This document shows, in pieces, positions 1 through 8,067 of a stretch of 64,000 bases of DNA. The notes beneath the pieces were generated by a model, which did not search any database, was not told the origin of the DNA, and saw only the letters and a program-made list of their open reading frames with translations. The translations under genes and the position numbers were made by a program. The first letter of the stretch is position 1. Each line of letters opens with the position of its first letter. Source of the DNA: Microbacterium psychrotolerans (GTDB lineage: Bacteria > Actinomycetota > Actinomycetes > Actinomycetales > Microbacteriaceae); the NCBI RefSeq assembly GCF_031085295.1, contig NZ_JAVFWO010000003.1, positions 558,001 through 622,000 of the forward strand, written 5' to 3'.

Positions 1-2
1 AG

Positions 3-1292
3 CTCGGCGCCGGACCACTGGCCCTCAGCCGCGCACACCGGGCGCAGACGGCCCGCATGCTGCTCGTGGGCACCGACCTGCCGGCCGCCGACGTCGCCTT
101 CTCGTCGGGGTTCGCCAGCGTGCGGCAGTTCAACGACACCATCCGCGAGGTGTTCGGCATGCCGCCGCTCGAGCTGCGCGCCCGGCGCCGGCTGTCGCGG
201 CCCGGCGAGCGGCAGGGGGCCGCACCCGCATCGGGCGCCCCAGGTGTCATGATCGACCTCGCGCTCCCGCATCGAGGCGCGCTCGATGCCGCGGGACTGT
301 TCGCGTGGATGGCCGCGCGCGCCGTGCCGGGGACAGAGGCGGCCACCGCCTCGACGTTCGCCCGCACGCTCCGTCTTCCCCACGGTCCCGCGTGGTTCGA
401 GCTCCGCCTCGACGACCTCGGCCGTGTGCGGCTGCGCGCGGCGCTGACCAACCTCGCGGATCTGTCGACCCTCGTCACGCGCGCCCGGCGTCTGTTCGAC
501 CTCGACGCCGACCCGGTCGCCGTCGACGACGCGCTGGCGCGGCATCCGCAGCTCGCTCCGCTCGTCGAGGCTCTGCCGGGCATACGCGTCCCCGGCGCTG
601 CCGATCCGCATGAGATGCTCATCCGGGCCATGGTGGGCCAGCAGATCACCGTCGTCGCCGCACGAACGGCGCTCACGGCGCTGACCGCGGCGCTCGGCGA
701 GGAGGTGCCGGCTTTCGCGGGCATGCTCTCGCGGGCTCATCCGCCGGCACGTGGGGGAGCGGAAGCCGACTCGACGGATGCCGGTTCGATGGGGGCGCCC
801 GCGTCGGTCCGGCTGTTCCCGACGATGTCCGCGATCGCCGAGCACGGGGGAGAGGTGCTGCGGGGGCCTGCCGCCCGCATCCGTGCCATCACGGGAGCCG
901 CTGCCGCCCTCGCCGATGGAACGCTCACCCTCACCCCGGGCGACGACGCCGTCGAGCAGCGCGCGGCCTTGCTGGCGATGCCGGGCATCGGACCCTGGAC
1001 GGCCGACTACGTGCGCATGCGCGTGCTCGCCGACCCCGACGTCTTCCTGCCGGGCGACGTCGCCGTCCGCGCGGGCGCCGCCGCTCTCGGGCTCCCCGCC
1101 GAGCCGCGCGCGCTCGACGACTGGGCTGCGCGCACCGCGCCGTGGCGCAGCTACCTGACCGCCCACCTGTGGAACGCGGTCCCGCCGAGGGCGCCCGCAA
1201 GAGCACGTGCCGAACGCGCGCCCCGCGAGGCGCGATCCGAGTCGTCCGCCCCATCCACTCCGTCCGCATCGATCACCGGAGGCATGTCATGA
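3..1292 (+). CDS. alkA: Ada/AlkA fusion: DNA-3-methyladenine glycosylase 2 (5'-truncated by window)
   Basis: The reading frame is open from the window edge, so the N-terminus is missing. The first ~60 visible residues are the end of an AraC-type HTH ([20 protein letters not shown]), as in Ada. The rest is an AlkA glycosylase: an N-terminal AlkA-like fold, then a helix-hairpin-helix ([18 protein letters not shown]) followed by VFLPGD, whose Asp matches the catalytic Asp of AlkA. Fused Ada-HTH/AlkA proteins of about 480-500 residues are usual in actinobacteria; 429 residues are seen here. It removes alkylated purines during base excision repair. The C-terminus is a disordered Ala/Arg/Ser tail. 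The stop overlaps the ogt start (ATGA), so the two are probably translationally coupled. The methyl-acceptor zinc domain is presumably upstream and cannot be seen. Confidence 0.9.
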   Translation, partial: LGAGPLALSRAHRAQTARMLLVGTDLPAADVAFSSGFASVRQFNDTIREVFGMPPLELRARRRLSRPGERQGAAPASGAPGVMIDLALPHRGALDAAGLFAWMAARAVPGTEAATASTFARTLRLPHGPAWFELRLDDLGRVRLRAALTNLADLSTLVTRARRLFDLDADPVAVDDALARHPQLAPLVEALPGIRVPGAADPHEMLIRAMVGQQITVVAARTALTALTAALGEEVPAFAGMLSRAHPPARGGAEADSTDAGSMGAPASVRLFPTMSAIAEHGGEVLRGPAARIRAITGAAAALADGTLTLTPGDDAVEQRAALLAMPGIGPWTADYVRMRVLADPDVFLPGDVAVRAGAAALGLPAEPRALDDWAARTAPWRSYLTAHLWNAVPPRAPARARAERAPREARSESSAPSTPSASITGGMS

Positions 1293-1801
1293 CCACCGCG
1301 ACCATCCAGACCCTCGAGACCCCCGACGGCGCCTTCACGCTCCTCGCCGACGACGCGGGGCGCGTGCTCGCCTCCGGCTGGACCGCAGACCCTGCGGCGA
1401 TCCTGGCCCGCCTGCCGGAGCGCGTGCGCCCCTCGACCGTCGAGACCGGCGAGACGGATGCCGCAGCCGCCGTGGCGGCCTACTACGACGGCGACCTCGC
1501 CGCCATCGACGACGTCGAGGTCGCGCAGCACGGCACCGCGATGCAGCTCGCCGGCTGGGCGGCGCTGCGCCGCATCGCCCCCGGTCGCCCGCTGACGTAC
1601 AGCGAGTTCGCGGCCGAGCTCGGCTCCCCGAGCGCTGTGCGTGCTGCGGCGTCCATCTGCGCCCGCAACGCCCCTGCACTGTTCGTGCCCTGCCATCGCG
1701 TGCTCCGCACCGACGGGAGCCTGGGCGGGTTCGCCTGGGGACTCCCGGTCAAGCAGCGGCTGCTCGACCGGGAGGCGGCGGTTCCCGCGCTGATCGCGTG
1801 A
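1289..1801 (+). CDS. ogt: Methylated-DNA-[protein]-cysteine S-methyltransferase
   Basis: This 170-residue protein repairs O6-alkylguanine by irreversible transfer of the alkyl group to its own cysteine. The active-site motif is plain ([11 protein letters not shown], nucleophile Cys), preceded by the winged-helix segment [20 protein letters not shown] that contains the DNA-binding region. The N-terminal ribonuclease-like domain is short, as in the Ogt/MGMT family. The ATG lies in an ATGA overlap with the upstream Ada/AlkA gene, which fixes the start. Together the two genes form a small adaptive alkylation-repair operon that ends at the hairpin immediately downstream. Confidence 0.95.
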   Translation: MTTATIQTLETPDGAFTLLADDAGRVLASGWTADPAAILARLPERVRPSTVETGETDAAAAVAAYYDGDLAAIDDVEVAQHGTAMQLAGWAALRRIAPGRPLTYSEFAAELGSPSAVRAAASICARNAPALFVPCHRVLRTDGSLGGFAWGLPVKQRLLDREAAVPALIA

Positions 1802-1811
1802 GACCCAGCCA

Positions 1812-1839
1812 CCCCGGATCGTCCCAGGACGGTCCGGGG
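1812..1839 (+). terminator. Intrinsic terminator hairpin after ogt
   Basis: A near-perfect stem: CCCCGGA pairs with TCCGGGG, continuing inward through a T-G wobble and CGTCC/GGACG to a very small loop. It begins 10 bp after the ogt stop. There is no U-tract, as is common in high-GC actinobacteria. Confidence 0.7.
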
Positions 1840-1893
1840 TGGGCGGCGTCTCCGTGGAGACCCGCGAGGAATTTCCGGGGAGGCGGAAAGCGC

Positions 1894-1926
1894 TTGTTGC
1901 GCCCAGGGAATTCTCAGGTATAGGCT
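1894..1926 (+). promoter_or_regulatory. Candidate promoter for the ABC exporter leader
   Basis: TTGTTG (1894-1899) as a -35 and TATAGG (1919-1924) within TATAGGCT as a -10, with a long 19-base spacer. It lies about 60 bp upstream of the leader ORF and about 340 bp upstream of the transporter start, so the mRNA would carry a long leader. The assignment is by eye only. Confidence 0.4.
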
Positions 1927-1987
1927 GGAGGGCTGGCGTGTCGTTTCGGCGGCACCCAGCCCATGTCCCGCGAACAAGGAGGAAGCC

Positions 1988-2068
1988 ATGTCTCAGGCCG
2001 TCGTCACCACGAAGCCGATTGTCTTCCTGCCTGTTCCCGGGACGCCGCGCGTCGCCCTCGAGGGATAA
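1988..2068 (+). CDS. Putative 26-residue leader peptide upstream of ABC exporter
   Basis: A 26-codon ORF starts with ATG behind an excellent ribosome-binding site (AAGGAGG, 5 bases before ATG) and ends in TAA. The peptide begins MSQAVVTTKPIVFLPVPGT and resembles no enzyme I know. It sits alone in a 464-bp region between the ogt terminator and the exporter start, about 60 bp after a candidate promoter. After its stop come 197 bases with several possible hairpins, including CCCGGG copies at 2036-2041 and 2071-2076 that can pair around the stop codon, GCGGC/GCCGC at 2103-2115, and GCGTTCTG/CAGGACGC at 2151-2171. This layout resembles ribosome-mediated attenuation of drug-resistance genes. Function is inferred; the ORF and its Shine-Dalgarno sequence are seen directly. 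Confidence 0.5.
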   Translation: MSQAVVTTKPIVFLPVPGTPRVALEG

Positions 2069-2265
2069 ACCCCGGGCCGACCTCCGCCGATCCGCCGCAT
2101 CCGCGGCGCCGCCGCTCGCAACGCCGCGCGGCATAGGATCACCAGCTCCCGCGTTCTGGCACACAGGACGCCTCTCCGGCGACCCCGCACGCTGTCTGTG
2201 CGCTGCGCCGTCCCCGCCGTTCCCGCGGCATCGAAACACCCCCGCCACACCACTCGCCAAGGATC

Positions 2266-4104
2266 ATGACTACGTCTTCCGCTGAGAGACTCTCCACTCC
2301 ACGCGCGCTCGCGCGCCTTCTTCCCTTCGCCAAACCCGTGCTGCCGCGACTGACGATGGGTGCCGTCAGTGCGCTCTTCGCCAGCCTCCTCGCGCTCGCC
2401 ATCCCGCTCGTGCTCGAGCAGATCGTCCAGGGCCCCATCGCCTCGGGCGACGTCACCGCGATCTGGTGGGGTGCCGGAGCGATCCTGCTCCTCGGCCTCG
2501 CCGAAGCCGGCATGGTCTGGCTGCGGCGCTGGTTCGTGCTGGCGCCCGCCACCCTCGTCGAGTACGACCTGCGCCAGACCTTCTACTCGCGCCTGCAGCG
2601 GCTGCCGGTCGCCTTCCACGACCGCTGGCAGTCGGGTCAGCTGCTCAGCCGCATGATGCAGGACATCAGCATGCTGCGCCGCTGGCTCGCCTTCGGTCTC
2701 GTGCTGCTCGTCGTGAACGTCCTCACGATCGCCGTCGGCACGGCGCTGCTGTTCCGCTGGCACTGGCTGCTCGGAACGATCTTCCTCGTCACCTCCGCGC
2801 CGCTGTGGTACGCGGGGTATCGGTTCGAGAAGACGTACGGAACGCTCGCCCGGCAGTCCCAGGATCAGGCCGGCGATCTCGCGACCTCCGTCGAGGAGAG
2901 CGTCCACGGCATCCGCGTCCTCAAGGCGTTCGGCCGCGGCAAGCACGCGCTCCAGCGCTTCACCCGGCAGGCCGAGACCCTGCGCGAGACCGAGCTGCGC
3001 AAGGCACGCGCGGTCGGCTGGATCTGGTTCTGGCTGGTGCTGCTGCCCGACATCGCGTTCGCGCTGTGCCTGGGTGCGGGCATCTACCTCACGGCCATGG
3101 GCCAGCTGCAGGGCGCAGAGCTCATCGCGTTCTTCGCTATGGCCACCGTGCTGCGCTGGCCGATGGAGTCGATCGGCTTCCTGTTCTCGTTCCTCCTCGA
3201 CGCGCGCACCGCGACCGACCGCCTCTTCGAGGTGTTCGACGAGGAGAACACGATCATCGACCCCGTCGAGCCCGTCACGATCGAGCGCCCGCGCGGCGAA
3301 CTCGTCTTCGAGGGCGCCCATTTCCGCTACCAGGATGCCGCCTCCCACGAACGCGATCTGCTCGACGGGATCGACCTCGCCGTCCGCCCGGGCGAGACCA
3401 TGGCACTCGTCGGTCTCACGGGCTCGGGCAAGACGACGCTCACGACCCTGCCCACCCGTCTGTACGACGTGACCGGCGGTCGGGTGACGCTGGACGGCGT
3501 CGACGTGCGCGACCTGACCCTCAAGGAGCTGCGTCGGCACATCAGCATGGCGTTCGAGGACGCGACCCTCTTCTCCCAGAGCGTGAGGGACAACGTGCTG
3601 CTGGGCCGCGAGGACCTCGTGCCCGGCAGCGACGAGGCCGAGCGCGTGCTGCGCGAGGCGCTCGACGTCGCCCAGGCGGGCTTCGTCGACGAGCTGCCCG
3701 ACGGCGTCGACACGATCATCGGCGAAGAGGGCCTGTCCCTCTCCGGTGGGCAGCGCCAGCGGCTCGCGCTCGCGCGCGCCGTCGCCGCCCGGCCGGCCGT
3801 GCTCGTGCTCGACGACCCCCTGTCGGCGCTCGACGTCGACACCGAGGCCCTCGTCGAAGACGCTCTTCGGCAGGTCCTGCATGAGACGACCGCGCTCGTC
3901 GTGGCGCACCGGCCCTCGACCGTCATGCTCGCCGATCGCGTGGCGCTGCTCGAGGCCGGCCGCGTGACGGCGGCCGGCACCCACTCCGAACTGCTGCGCA
4001 CCAGCAGCCACTACCGACATGTGATCTCGAGTCTCGAGGTCGAGGAAGCACGCATGCAGGCCGCTCGACAAGCTCAGGAGACGATGGGGGAGGTGACCCT
4101 GTGA
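2266..4104 (+). CDS. ABC exporter half-transporter, subunit with degenerate ATP site (permease-ATPase)
   Basis: A 612-residue type IV ABC exporter half: six membrane segments in residues ~25-310, then a nucleotide-binding domain. Visible motifs are Walker A (GLTGSGKTT), signature LSGGQRQR, Walker [12 protein letters not shown] and H-loop VAHRPST. Two positions are atypical: Asp replaces the catalytic Glu after Walker B, and the Q-loop reads MAFEDATLF, with Glu where Gln is usual. This is the pattern of the non-catalytic site of heterodimeric exporters such as TM287/288 and BmrCD. The partner follows with a GTGA overlap. Substrate is unknown; such pairs export drugs, lipids or peptides. The start follows AAGGA at a short spacing. 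The last codons contain a copy of a dispersed TCGACAAGCTCAGG repeat. Confidence 0.93.
   Translation: MTTSSAERLSTPRALARLLPFAKPVLPRLTMGAVSALFASLLALAIPLVLEQIVQGPIASGDVTAIWWGAGAILLLGLAEAGMVWLRRWFVLAPATLVEYDLRQTFYSRLQRLPVAFHDRWQSGQLLSRMMQDISMLRRWLAFGLVLLVVNVLTIAVGTALLFRWHWLLGTIFLVTSAPLWYAGYRFEKTYGTLARQSQDQAGDLATSVEESVHGIRVLKAFGRGKHALQRFTRQAETLRETELRKARAVGWIWFWLVLLPDIAFALCLGAGIYLTAMGQLQGAELIAFFAMATVLRWPMESIGFLFSFLLDARTATDRLFEVFDEENTIIDPVEPVTIERPRGELVFEGAHFRYQDAASHERDLLDGIDLAVRPGETMALVGLTGSGKTTLTTLPTRLYDVTGGRVTLDGVDVRDLTLKELRRHISMAFEDATLFSQSVRDNVLLGREDLVPGSDEAERVLREALDVAQAGFVDELPDGVDTIIGEEGLSLSGGQRQRLALARAVAARPAVLVLDDPLSALDVDTEALVEDALRQVLHETTALVVAHRPSTVMLADRVALLEAGRVTAAGTHSELLRTSSHYRHVISSLEVEEARMQAARQAQETMGEVTL
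4064..4080 (+). repeat. Dispersed short repeat, copy 1 (CTCGACAAGCTCAGG type)
   Basis: CTCGACAAGCTCAGGAG lies inside the 3' end of the first exporter gene and encodes its last RQAQE-like residues. It is related to longer copies at 58271-58292 and 60466-60487. From memory, this kind of short sequence is widespread in unrelated bacterial genomes. Confidence 0.4.
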
Positions 4105-5915
4105 GCACCACAGTGACCGGAACCAGCGGCGAAGACCGCTCCGACTACACGCGCGCAGAGAGCAAGGAGATCCGCAAGCGCTCGCTGCGCCTGCTCGGCT
4201 CGCTCATCACACCTGTCCGTGGCCAGCTGATCCTCGCCGGCGTCGTGCTGGTGGTCTCGACCGCGCTGCGGGTCGCGGGCCCATGGCTGATCGGCCTCGG
4301 CATCAACAACGCGCTGCCCGCTGCGGTGGAGCGGATGGACTGGATGCCGACGATCCTCGTCGTGCTGGTCTACCTGGTGACGGCGCTCGGCGGTGCCGCC
4401 CTCATCGGCTGGTACGTCGTGGTGGCCGCGCGCCTCACGCAGGCGATCATGCTCGACCTGCGCAAGCGCATCTTCCTGCACACGCAGCGACTCAGCCTGG
4501 AGTTCCACGAGTCGTACACGTCGGGCCGCATCATCTCGCGTCAGACGAGCGACCTCGACACGATCCGCGAGCTGCTCGACGGCGGCCTCAACGAGCTCGT
4601 CTCCGGCATCCTGTACGGCGCCTTCACACTGGCTGCGCTGTACATCGTCGACTGGCAGTCCGGTGTGATCCTGACCGTCATGGGCATTCCGCTGTACCTG
4701 CTCATGCGCTGGTTCTACTCGCGCTCGCAGCTGGTGTACCGGGAGTCGCGCGTCATCAGCGCCAAGGTGATCGTCAAGTTCGTCGAGACGATGACCGGCA
4801 TCCGCGCCGTCAAGGCCTTCCGCAAGGAGGACCGCAACGACGAGGAGTTCGGCGCCGTGGCGATGGACTACCGCGACGTGAACATGCGCTCGATCCGCCT
4901 GTTCGGCACGTTCGAGCCGGGACTCATGGCCGTGGCGTCCGTGACCCTCGCGGTCGTGATCGCGTGGGGCGGCATCCGTGTCGTCGACGGCGCGATGGAG
5001 ATCGGGTTCCTGCTGTCGGCCGTGCTGTACGTCCGCAACTTCTTCTCTCCGCTGCAGGAGGTCGCGTTCTTCCTGAACTCGTACCAGTCCGCGACGGCGG
5101 CGCTCGAGAAGGTGTCGGGCGTGCTCGAGGAGGAGCCCACGGTTCCCGATCCGAAGCACCCGGTCGACCTCTGGTCGGCGAAGGGCCACCTCGAGTTCCG
5201 CAACGTGGAGTTCGGGTACGGCAACGGGCGCACGATCCTGCCGGACTTCTCGCTCGACATCCCCGCCGGGCAGACGATCGCCCTCGTCGGCACGACGGGC
5301 GCCGGCAAGTCGACGCTCGCCAAGCTCGTGTCGCGGTTCTACGACCCGACGAAGGGCGCGGTGACGCTCGACGACGTGGACCTGCGGTCGCTGCACCCCA
5401 AGGATCTGCGCCGCGCGATCGTCATGGTCACGCAGGAGGCGTACCTCTTCAGCGGCACGGTCGCCGACAACATCGCGCTCGGCAAGCCCGACGCGACGCT
5501 CGACGAGATCAAGGCCGCCGCGAGGGCGGTGGGGGCGGACGCCTTCATCGAGGCCCTGCCGGACGGCTACGACACCGACGTGAACAAGCGCGGCGGCCGC
5601 GTGTCGGCGGGACAGCGTCAGCTGGTCTCGTTCGCGCGCGCCTTCCTCGCGAACCCGGCGGTGCTCATCCTCGACGAGGCGACCGCGTCGCTCGACATGC
5701 CGTCCGAGCGGCAGATCCAGGATGCCCTGCAGACCCTGCTCGCCGACCGCACCGCGATCATCATCGCGCACCGTCTGTCGACGGTCGCGATCGCGGACCG
5801 CGTGCTGGTCATGGAGCACGGCCGCATCATCGAGGACGACGCCCCCGACGCGCTGATCGGCGGCGACGGCAAGTTCGCCCAGCTCCACAGCGCATGGCGG
5901 GAGTCGCTGGTCTGA
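4101..5915 (+). CDS. ABC exporter half-transporter, catalytic partner (permease-ATPase)
   Basis: A 604-residue ABC exporter half with an N-terminal six-helix domain (~40-320) and an ATPase domain. Walker A (GTTGAGKST), Q-loop (VTQEAYLF), Walker B with catalytic Glu ([11 protein letters not shown]) and H-loop (IAHRLST) are all canonical. The signature is altered to RVSAGQRQL instead of LSGGQ. The changes complement the upstream subunit: its Walker B site facing this altered signature gives a dead site, while this subunit's Walker site facing the normal LSGGQ gives one working ATP site. This supports an obligate heterodimer. The GTG start overlaps the upstream stop (GTGA) after GGGGGAGG. Confidence 0.94.
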   Translation: MSTTVTGTSGEDRSDYTRAESKEIRKRSLRLLGSLITPVRGQLILAGVVLVVSTALRVAGPWLIGLGINNALPAAVERMDWMPTILVVLVYLVTALGGAALIGWYVVVAARLTQAIMLDLRKRIFLHTQRLSLEFHESYTSGRIISRQTSDLDTIRELLDGGLNELVSGILYGAFTLAALYIVDWQSGVILTVMGIPLYLLMRWFYSRSQLVYRESRVISAKVIVKFVETMTGIRAVKAFRKEDRNDEEFGAVAMDYRDVNMRSIRLFGTFEPGLMAVASVTLAVVIAWGGIRVVDGAMEIGFLLSAVLYVRNFFSPLQEVAFFLNSYQSATAALEKVSGVLEEEPTVPDPKHPVDLWSAKGHLEFRNVEFGYGNGRTILPDFSLDIPAGQTIALVGTTGAGKSTLAKLVSRFYDPTKGAVTLDDVDLRSLHPKDLRRAIVMVTQEAYLFSGTVADNIALGKPDATLDEIKAAARAVGADAFIEALPDGYDTDVNKRGGRVSAGQRQLVSFARAFLANPAVLILDEATASLDMPSERQIQDALQTLLADRTAIIIAHRLSTVAIADRVLVMEHGRIIEDDAPDALIGGDGKFAQLHSAWRESLV

Positions 5916-5936
5916 CCACCGGTCTGCGCGAGATCC

Positions 5937-5977
5937 GGATGCCCCGGCCCACCTGTCCACACAGGGCCGGGGCATCC
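5937..5977. terminator. Strong bidirectional terminator between convergent operons
   Basis: A perfect 13-bp stem, GGATGCCCCGGCC paired with its complement at 5965-5977, around a 15-base loop. It lies between the exporter operon (+) and the kinase gene (-), and serves both. The stem contains the over-represented GGATGCC/GGCATCC motif. Confidence 0.85.
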
Positions 5978-5992
5978 GCTTGTTCCGGGGTA

Positions 5993-7087
5993 TCAGGCGC
6001 GGGCGATCGACACCGCGTGGGCGAGCGGATGCTGCGGCGCCAGGCCCGCGAGGGCAGCGGCGCCGTCGATGCCGTGGCCGCGCGGCTCGACGAGCGTCAC
6101 GTCCAGCTCGCTCGCCGCGATGTGCGAGGCGAACGCCTCGAGCAGCTGCGGCGAGCGGAACACGCCGCCGATGGCGCATGCCGCGAAGCGCTCGCCGGCG
6201 TCGTCGGAGCGGACCCGCCGCAGCGACGTCTCGACACTGTGGGCGAGCTCCCCGCCGGCCCGCACCGTGATGTTCTGCGACACCGCGTCGCCGTCGGACG
6301 CCAGACGTGCGACGTGCTCGGCGAACGAGGCGACCACGCTCACCCGGTCGTCGGCGGACTGCAGGTGGATGTACGCCTGCCCGAGGTCGGGCCACCGCTC
6401 CTCCGCGACCTCGCGGAGCCGCGTCGCCGGGCCGCGACCGTCGAACTCGCGCATCACGGCGTCGAGCGCCTCGCGCCCGATCCAGTAGCCGCTGCCGGCG
6501 TCGCCCATGAGGTAGCCCCACCCGTCCACGCGGGCCACGCGCTCGGCGCCCACGGCGAGGGTGACCACGCCGGTGCCCGCGGCGACCACCGAGCCCCGGG
6601 TGTCGCCGAGCGCTCCAAGGAACGAGGTGGTCGAGTCGTGCGCCAGGATCACCTCGCGCACCGTCGGGTCGGCGATGCGGGCGAGGAACTCCGCGGCATC
6701 CGCCTCCTTCGTCGTCAGCCCCGACACGCCCGCGCTCACGACCGACACCTCGGCGCCGGTGCGCTCGATCGCGGCGTGCGCGACGGCGGCGAGCTGCGGC
6801 AGCAGCGGCTCGTGGGTGCGGATGCCGGGGAAGACCAGGTCGTGCTCCCGCACGCGCACCTTGATGCCGGTCTGCCCGGCATCGATCGCCAGTACTGTGC
6901 CCATACGGCTGTCGCCCCTTCTTCCCGCCGAGTCGGTCGCTCCGGCGCGAGCGCTTCCGCCGGCCGCCGGGGTCTCGTGGGCCCCGTTCGCCCCCTGCCG
7001 ACCGCTGCCGGCCGTCGCGTCATCCCAGGATGATGCTCCACCTGACGGGGCTTCCGCGGATACCCCTGTCGCCGTGCGTTCGGTCAT
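5993..7087 (-). CDS. BadF/BadG-type sugar kinase (N-acetylglucosamine kinase family)
   Basis: An ASKHA-fold kinase of the BadF/BcrA family that includes GlcNAc kinases. The phosphate-1 loop is MGTVLAIDAGQTGIKVRV, followed by VILAHDSTTSFLGAL, an adenosine/phosphate-2 region VVAAGTGVVTLAVG and WGYLMGDAGSGYWIGREAL. It is the last gene of the mannan operon, so it may phosphorylate mannose or another released sugar; GlcNAc specificity is a family name only. The long form (364 residues) starts at an ATGA overlap with the mannanase gene but carries 61 low-complexity residues before the conserved fold. An alternative ATG at 6904, with AAGGGG upstream, gives the usual ~303 residues. I give the coupled start and regard the shorter one as equally possible. 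Confidence 0.8.
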   Translation of the reverse strand: MTERTATGVSAEAPSGGASSWDDATAGSGRQGANGAHETPAAGGSARAGATDSAGRRGDSRMGTVLAIDAGQTGIKVRVREHDLVFPGIRTHEPLLPQLAAVAHAAIERTGAEVSVVSAGVSGLTTKEADAAEFLARIADPTVREVILAHDSTTSFLGALGDTRGSVVAAGTGVVTLAVGAERVARVDGWGYLMGDAGSGYWIGREALDAVMREFDGRGPATRLREVAEERWPDLGQAYIHLQSADDRVSVVASFAEHVARLASDGDAVSQNITVRAGGELAHSVETSLRRVRSDDAGERFAACAIGGVFRSPQLLEAFASHIAASELDVTLVEPRGHGIDGAAALAGLAPQHPLAHAVSIARA

Positions 7088-8067
7088 GGCTGCTGCGACA
7101 TCTCTGCGTCGGCCGCGCGCAGACCGTACGCCTCGCGGAGGAACTCGCCGGCCGGCTTGCCGTACGGGCAGTAGTCGTCGTTCGCGGCCGCCTCATCGTC
7201 CGCATAGAGGCGGGGCGGCCAGTCCCACAGCATGAAACCGCGCACCCAGGGGCGCGCGTCGCACGCGGCGAACATGGCCTCGTAGTAGCGCAGCTGCGCC
7301 GCGCCGGACGGGGCGCCGGCCAGCGACCAGTCGTTGGGGCGATCCGGCGAGCCCTCGCGAGAGGGGCATCCGGCCTCCATGAAGAAGAACGGCTTGCCCG
7401 CCGCGGCCACCGCATTCTCGATGCGGTCGAGCTCGGCATCCCATCGGTCGATCGGGTAGTAGCCGCTGGAGGTGACGACGTCCACCGCGTCCCACCAGGA
7501 GAGGCGGTCCTCCTGATACTTGTCGCAGTTGTAGGTGACGACGCCTGAGTACACCGCGCGCACGGCGGCGATCAGCGCACGCCACTCGTCCTCACGGGCG
7601 TCGGCACGCACCATCTCGCAGCCGATGCAGAGCATCTCGCAGCCCTCCGACTCGGCGATGCGGGCCGCGTGCAGGATGAACTCGCGGTACGAGGCGAACC
7701 ACTCGCCCCACGTCGGCTCTCCGGGGACGTCCCGGTCGAAGAAGCCGATGTAGGCGCGCCACGTGCCGTCGGCGACGTTGACGACCGGCTTGAGGCACAC
7801 CTTCAGCCCGAGCCCCTTGGCCTCGCGAATGGCCCACACCACCTCGTCGTCGGTCACCGTCGGCGCCTCGCGGAAGCGCACATCGGTCGACTGCGCGGTC
7901 TCCTGCAGGGCCGAGTACGCGATCGCGGTCCAGTTGACGCCGTGATCGGCCATGGCCCGCAGGGAGTGGGACGCCGAGGGCGTCGCCCACGTGCCGCGCA
8001 CGCCGGTCCAGCCCCAGGTCATTCCGGCCACGTACGGCCCGAGCGCCTGGGTGGTCTCGACGGTCAC
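7084..8067 (-). CDS. GH113 family beta-mannanase, intracellular
   Basis: This 327-residue TIM-barrel protein matches glycoside hydrolase family 113 (endo-beta-1,4-mannanase type). Visible landmarks are an early GMTWGWTGVRGTW segment, MLCIGCEM with the probable acid/base Glu, the aromatic site FMLWDWPP, and FFFMEAGCPS with the probable nucleophile Glu. There is no signal peptide, so it should cleave imported manno-oligosaccharides in the cytoplasm. The GTG start overlaps the stop of the upstream beta-mannosidase (GTGA), and its own stop overlaps the kinase start. The operon partners (beta-mannosidase, sugar importer) support a mannan role. Confidence 0.82.
   Translation of the reverse strand: MTVETTQALGPYVAGMTWGWTGVRGTWATPSASHSLRAMADHGVNWTAIAYSALQETAQSTDVRFREAPTVTDDEVVWAIREAKGLGLKVCLKPVVNVADGTWRAYIGFFDRDVPGEPTWGEWFASYREFILHAARIAESEGCEMLCIGCEMVRADAREDEWRALIAAVRAVYSGVVTYNCDKYQEDRLSWWDAVDVVTSSGYYPIDRWDAELDRIENAVAAAGKPFFFMEAGCPSREGSPDRPNDWSLAGAPSGAAQLRYYEAMFAACDARPWVRGFMLWDWPPRLYADDEAAANDDYCPYGKPAGEFLREAYGLRAADAEMSQQP

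Noticed and set aside
1860..1926. WhiB7-dependent promoter for the exporter leader
   Set aside because: Leader ORFs before exporters suggest WhiB7, but no AT-rich block is present just upstream of the -35.
1993..6521. Long minus-strand ORFs (692 and 815 residues) opposite the exporter genes
   Set aside because: They are antisense to clear ABC transporter genes, have Arg/Glu/His-rich compositions without domains, and arise from the lack of stops in high-GC DNA.
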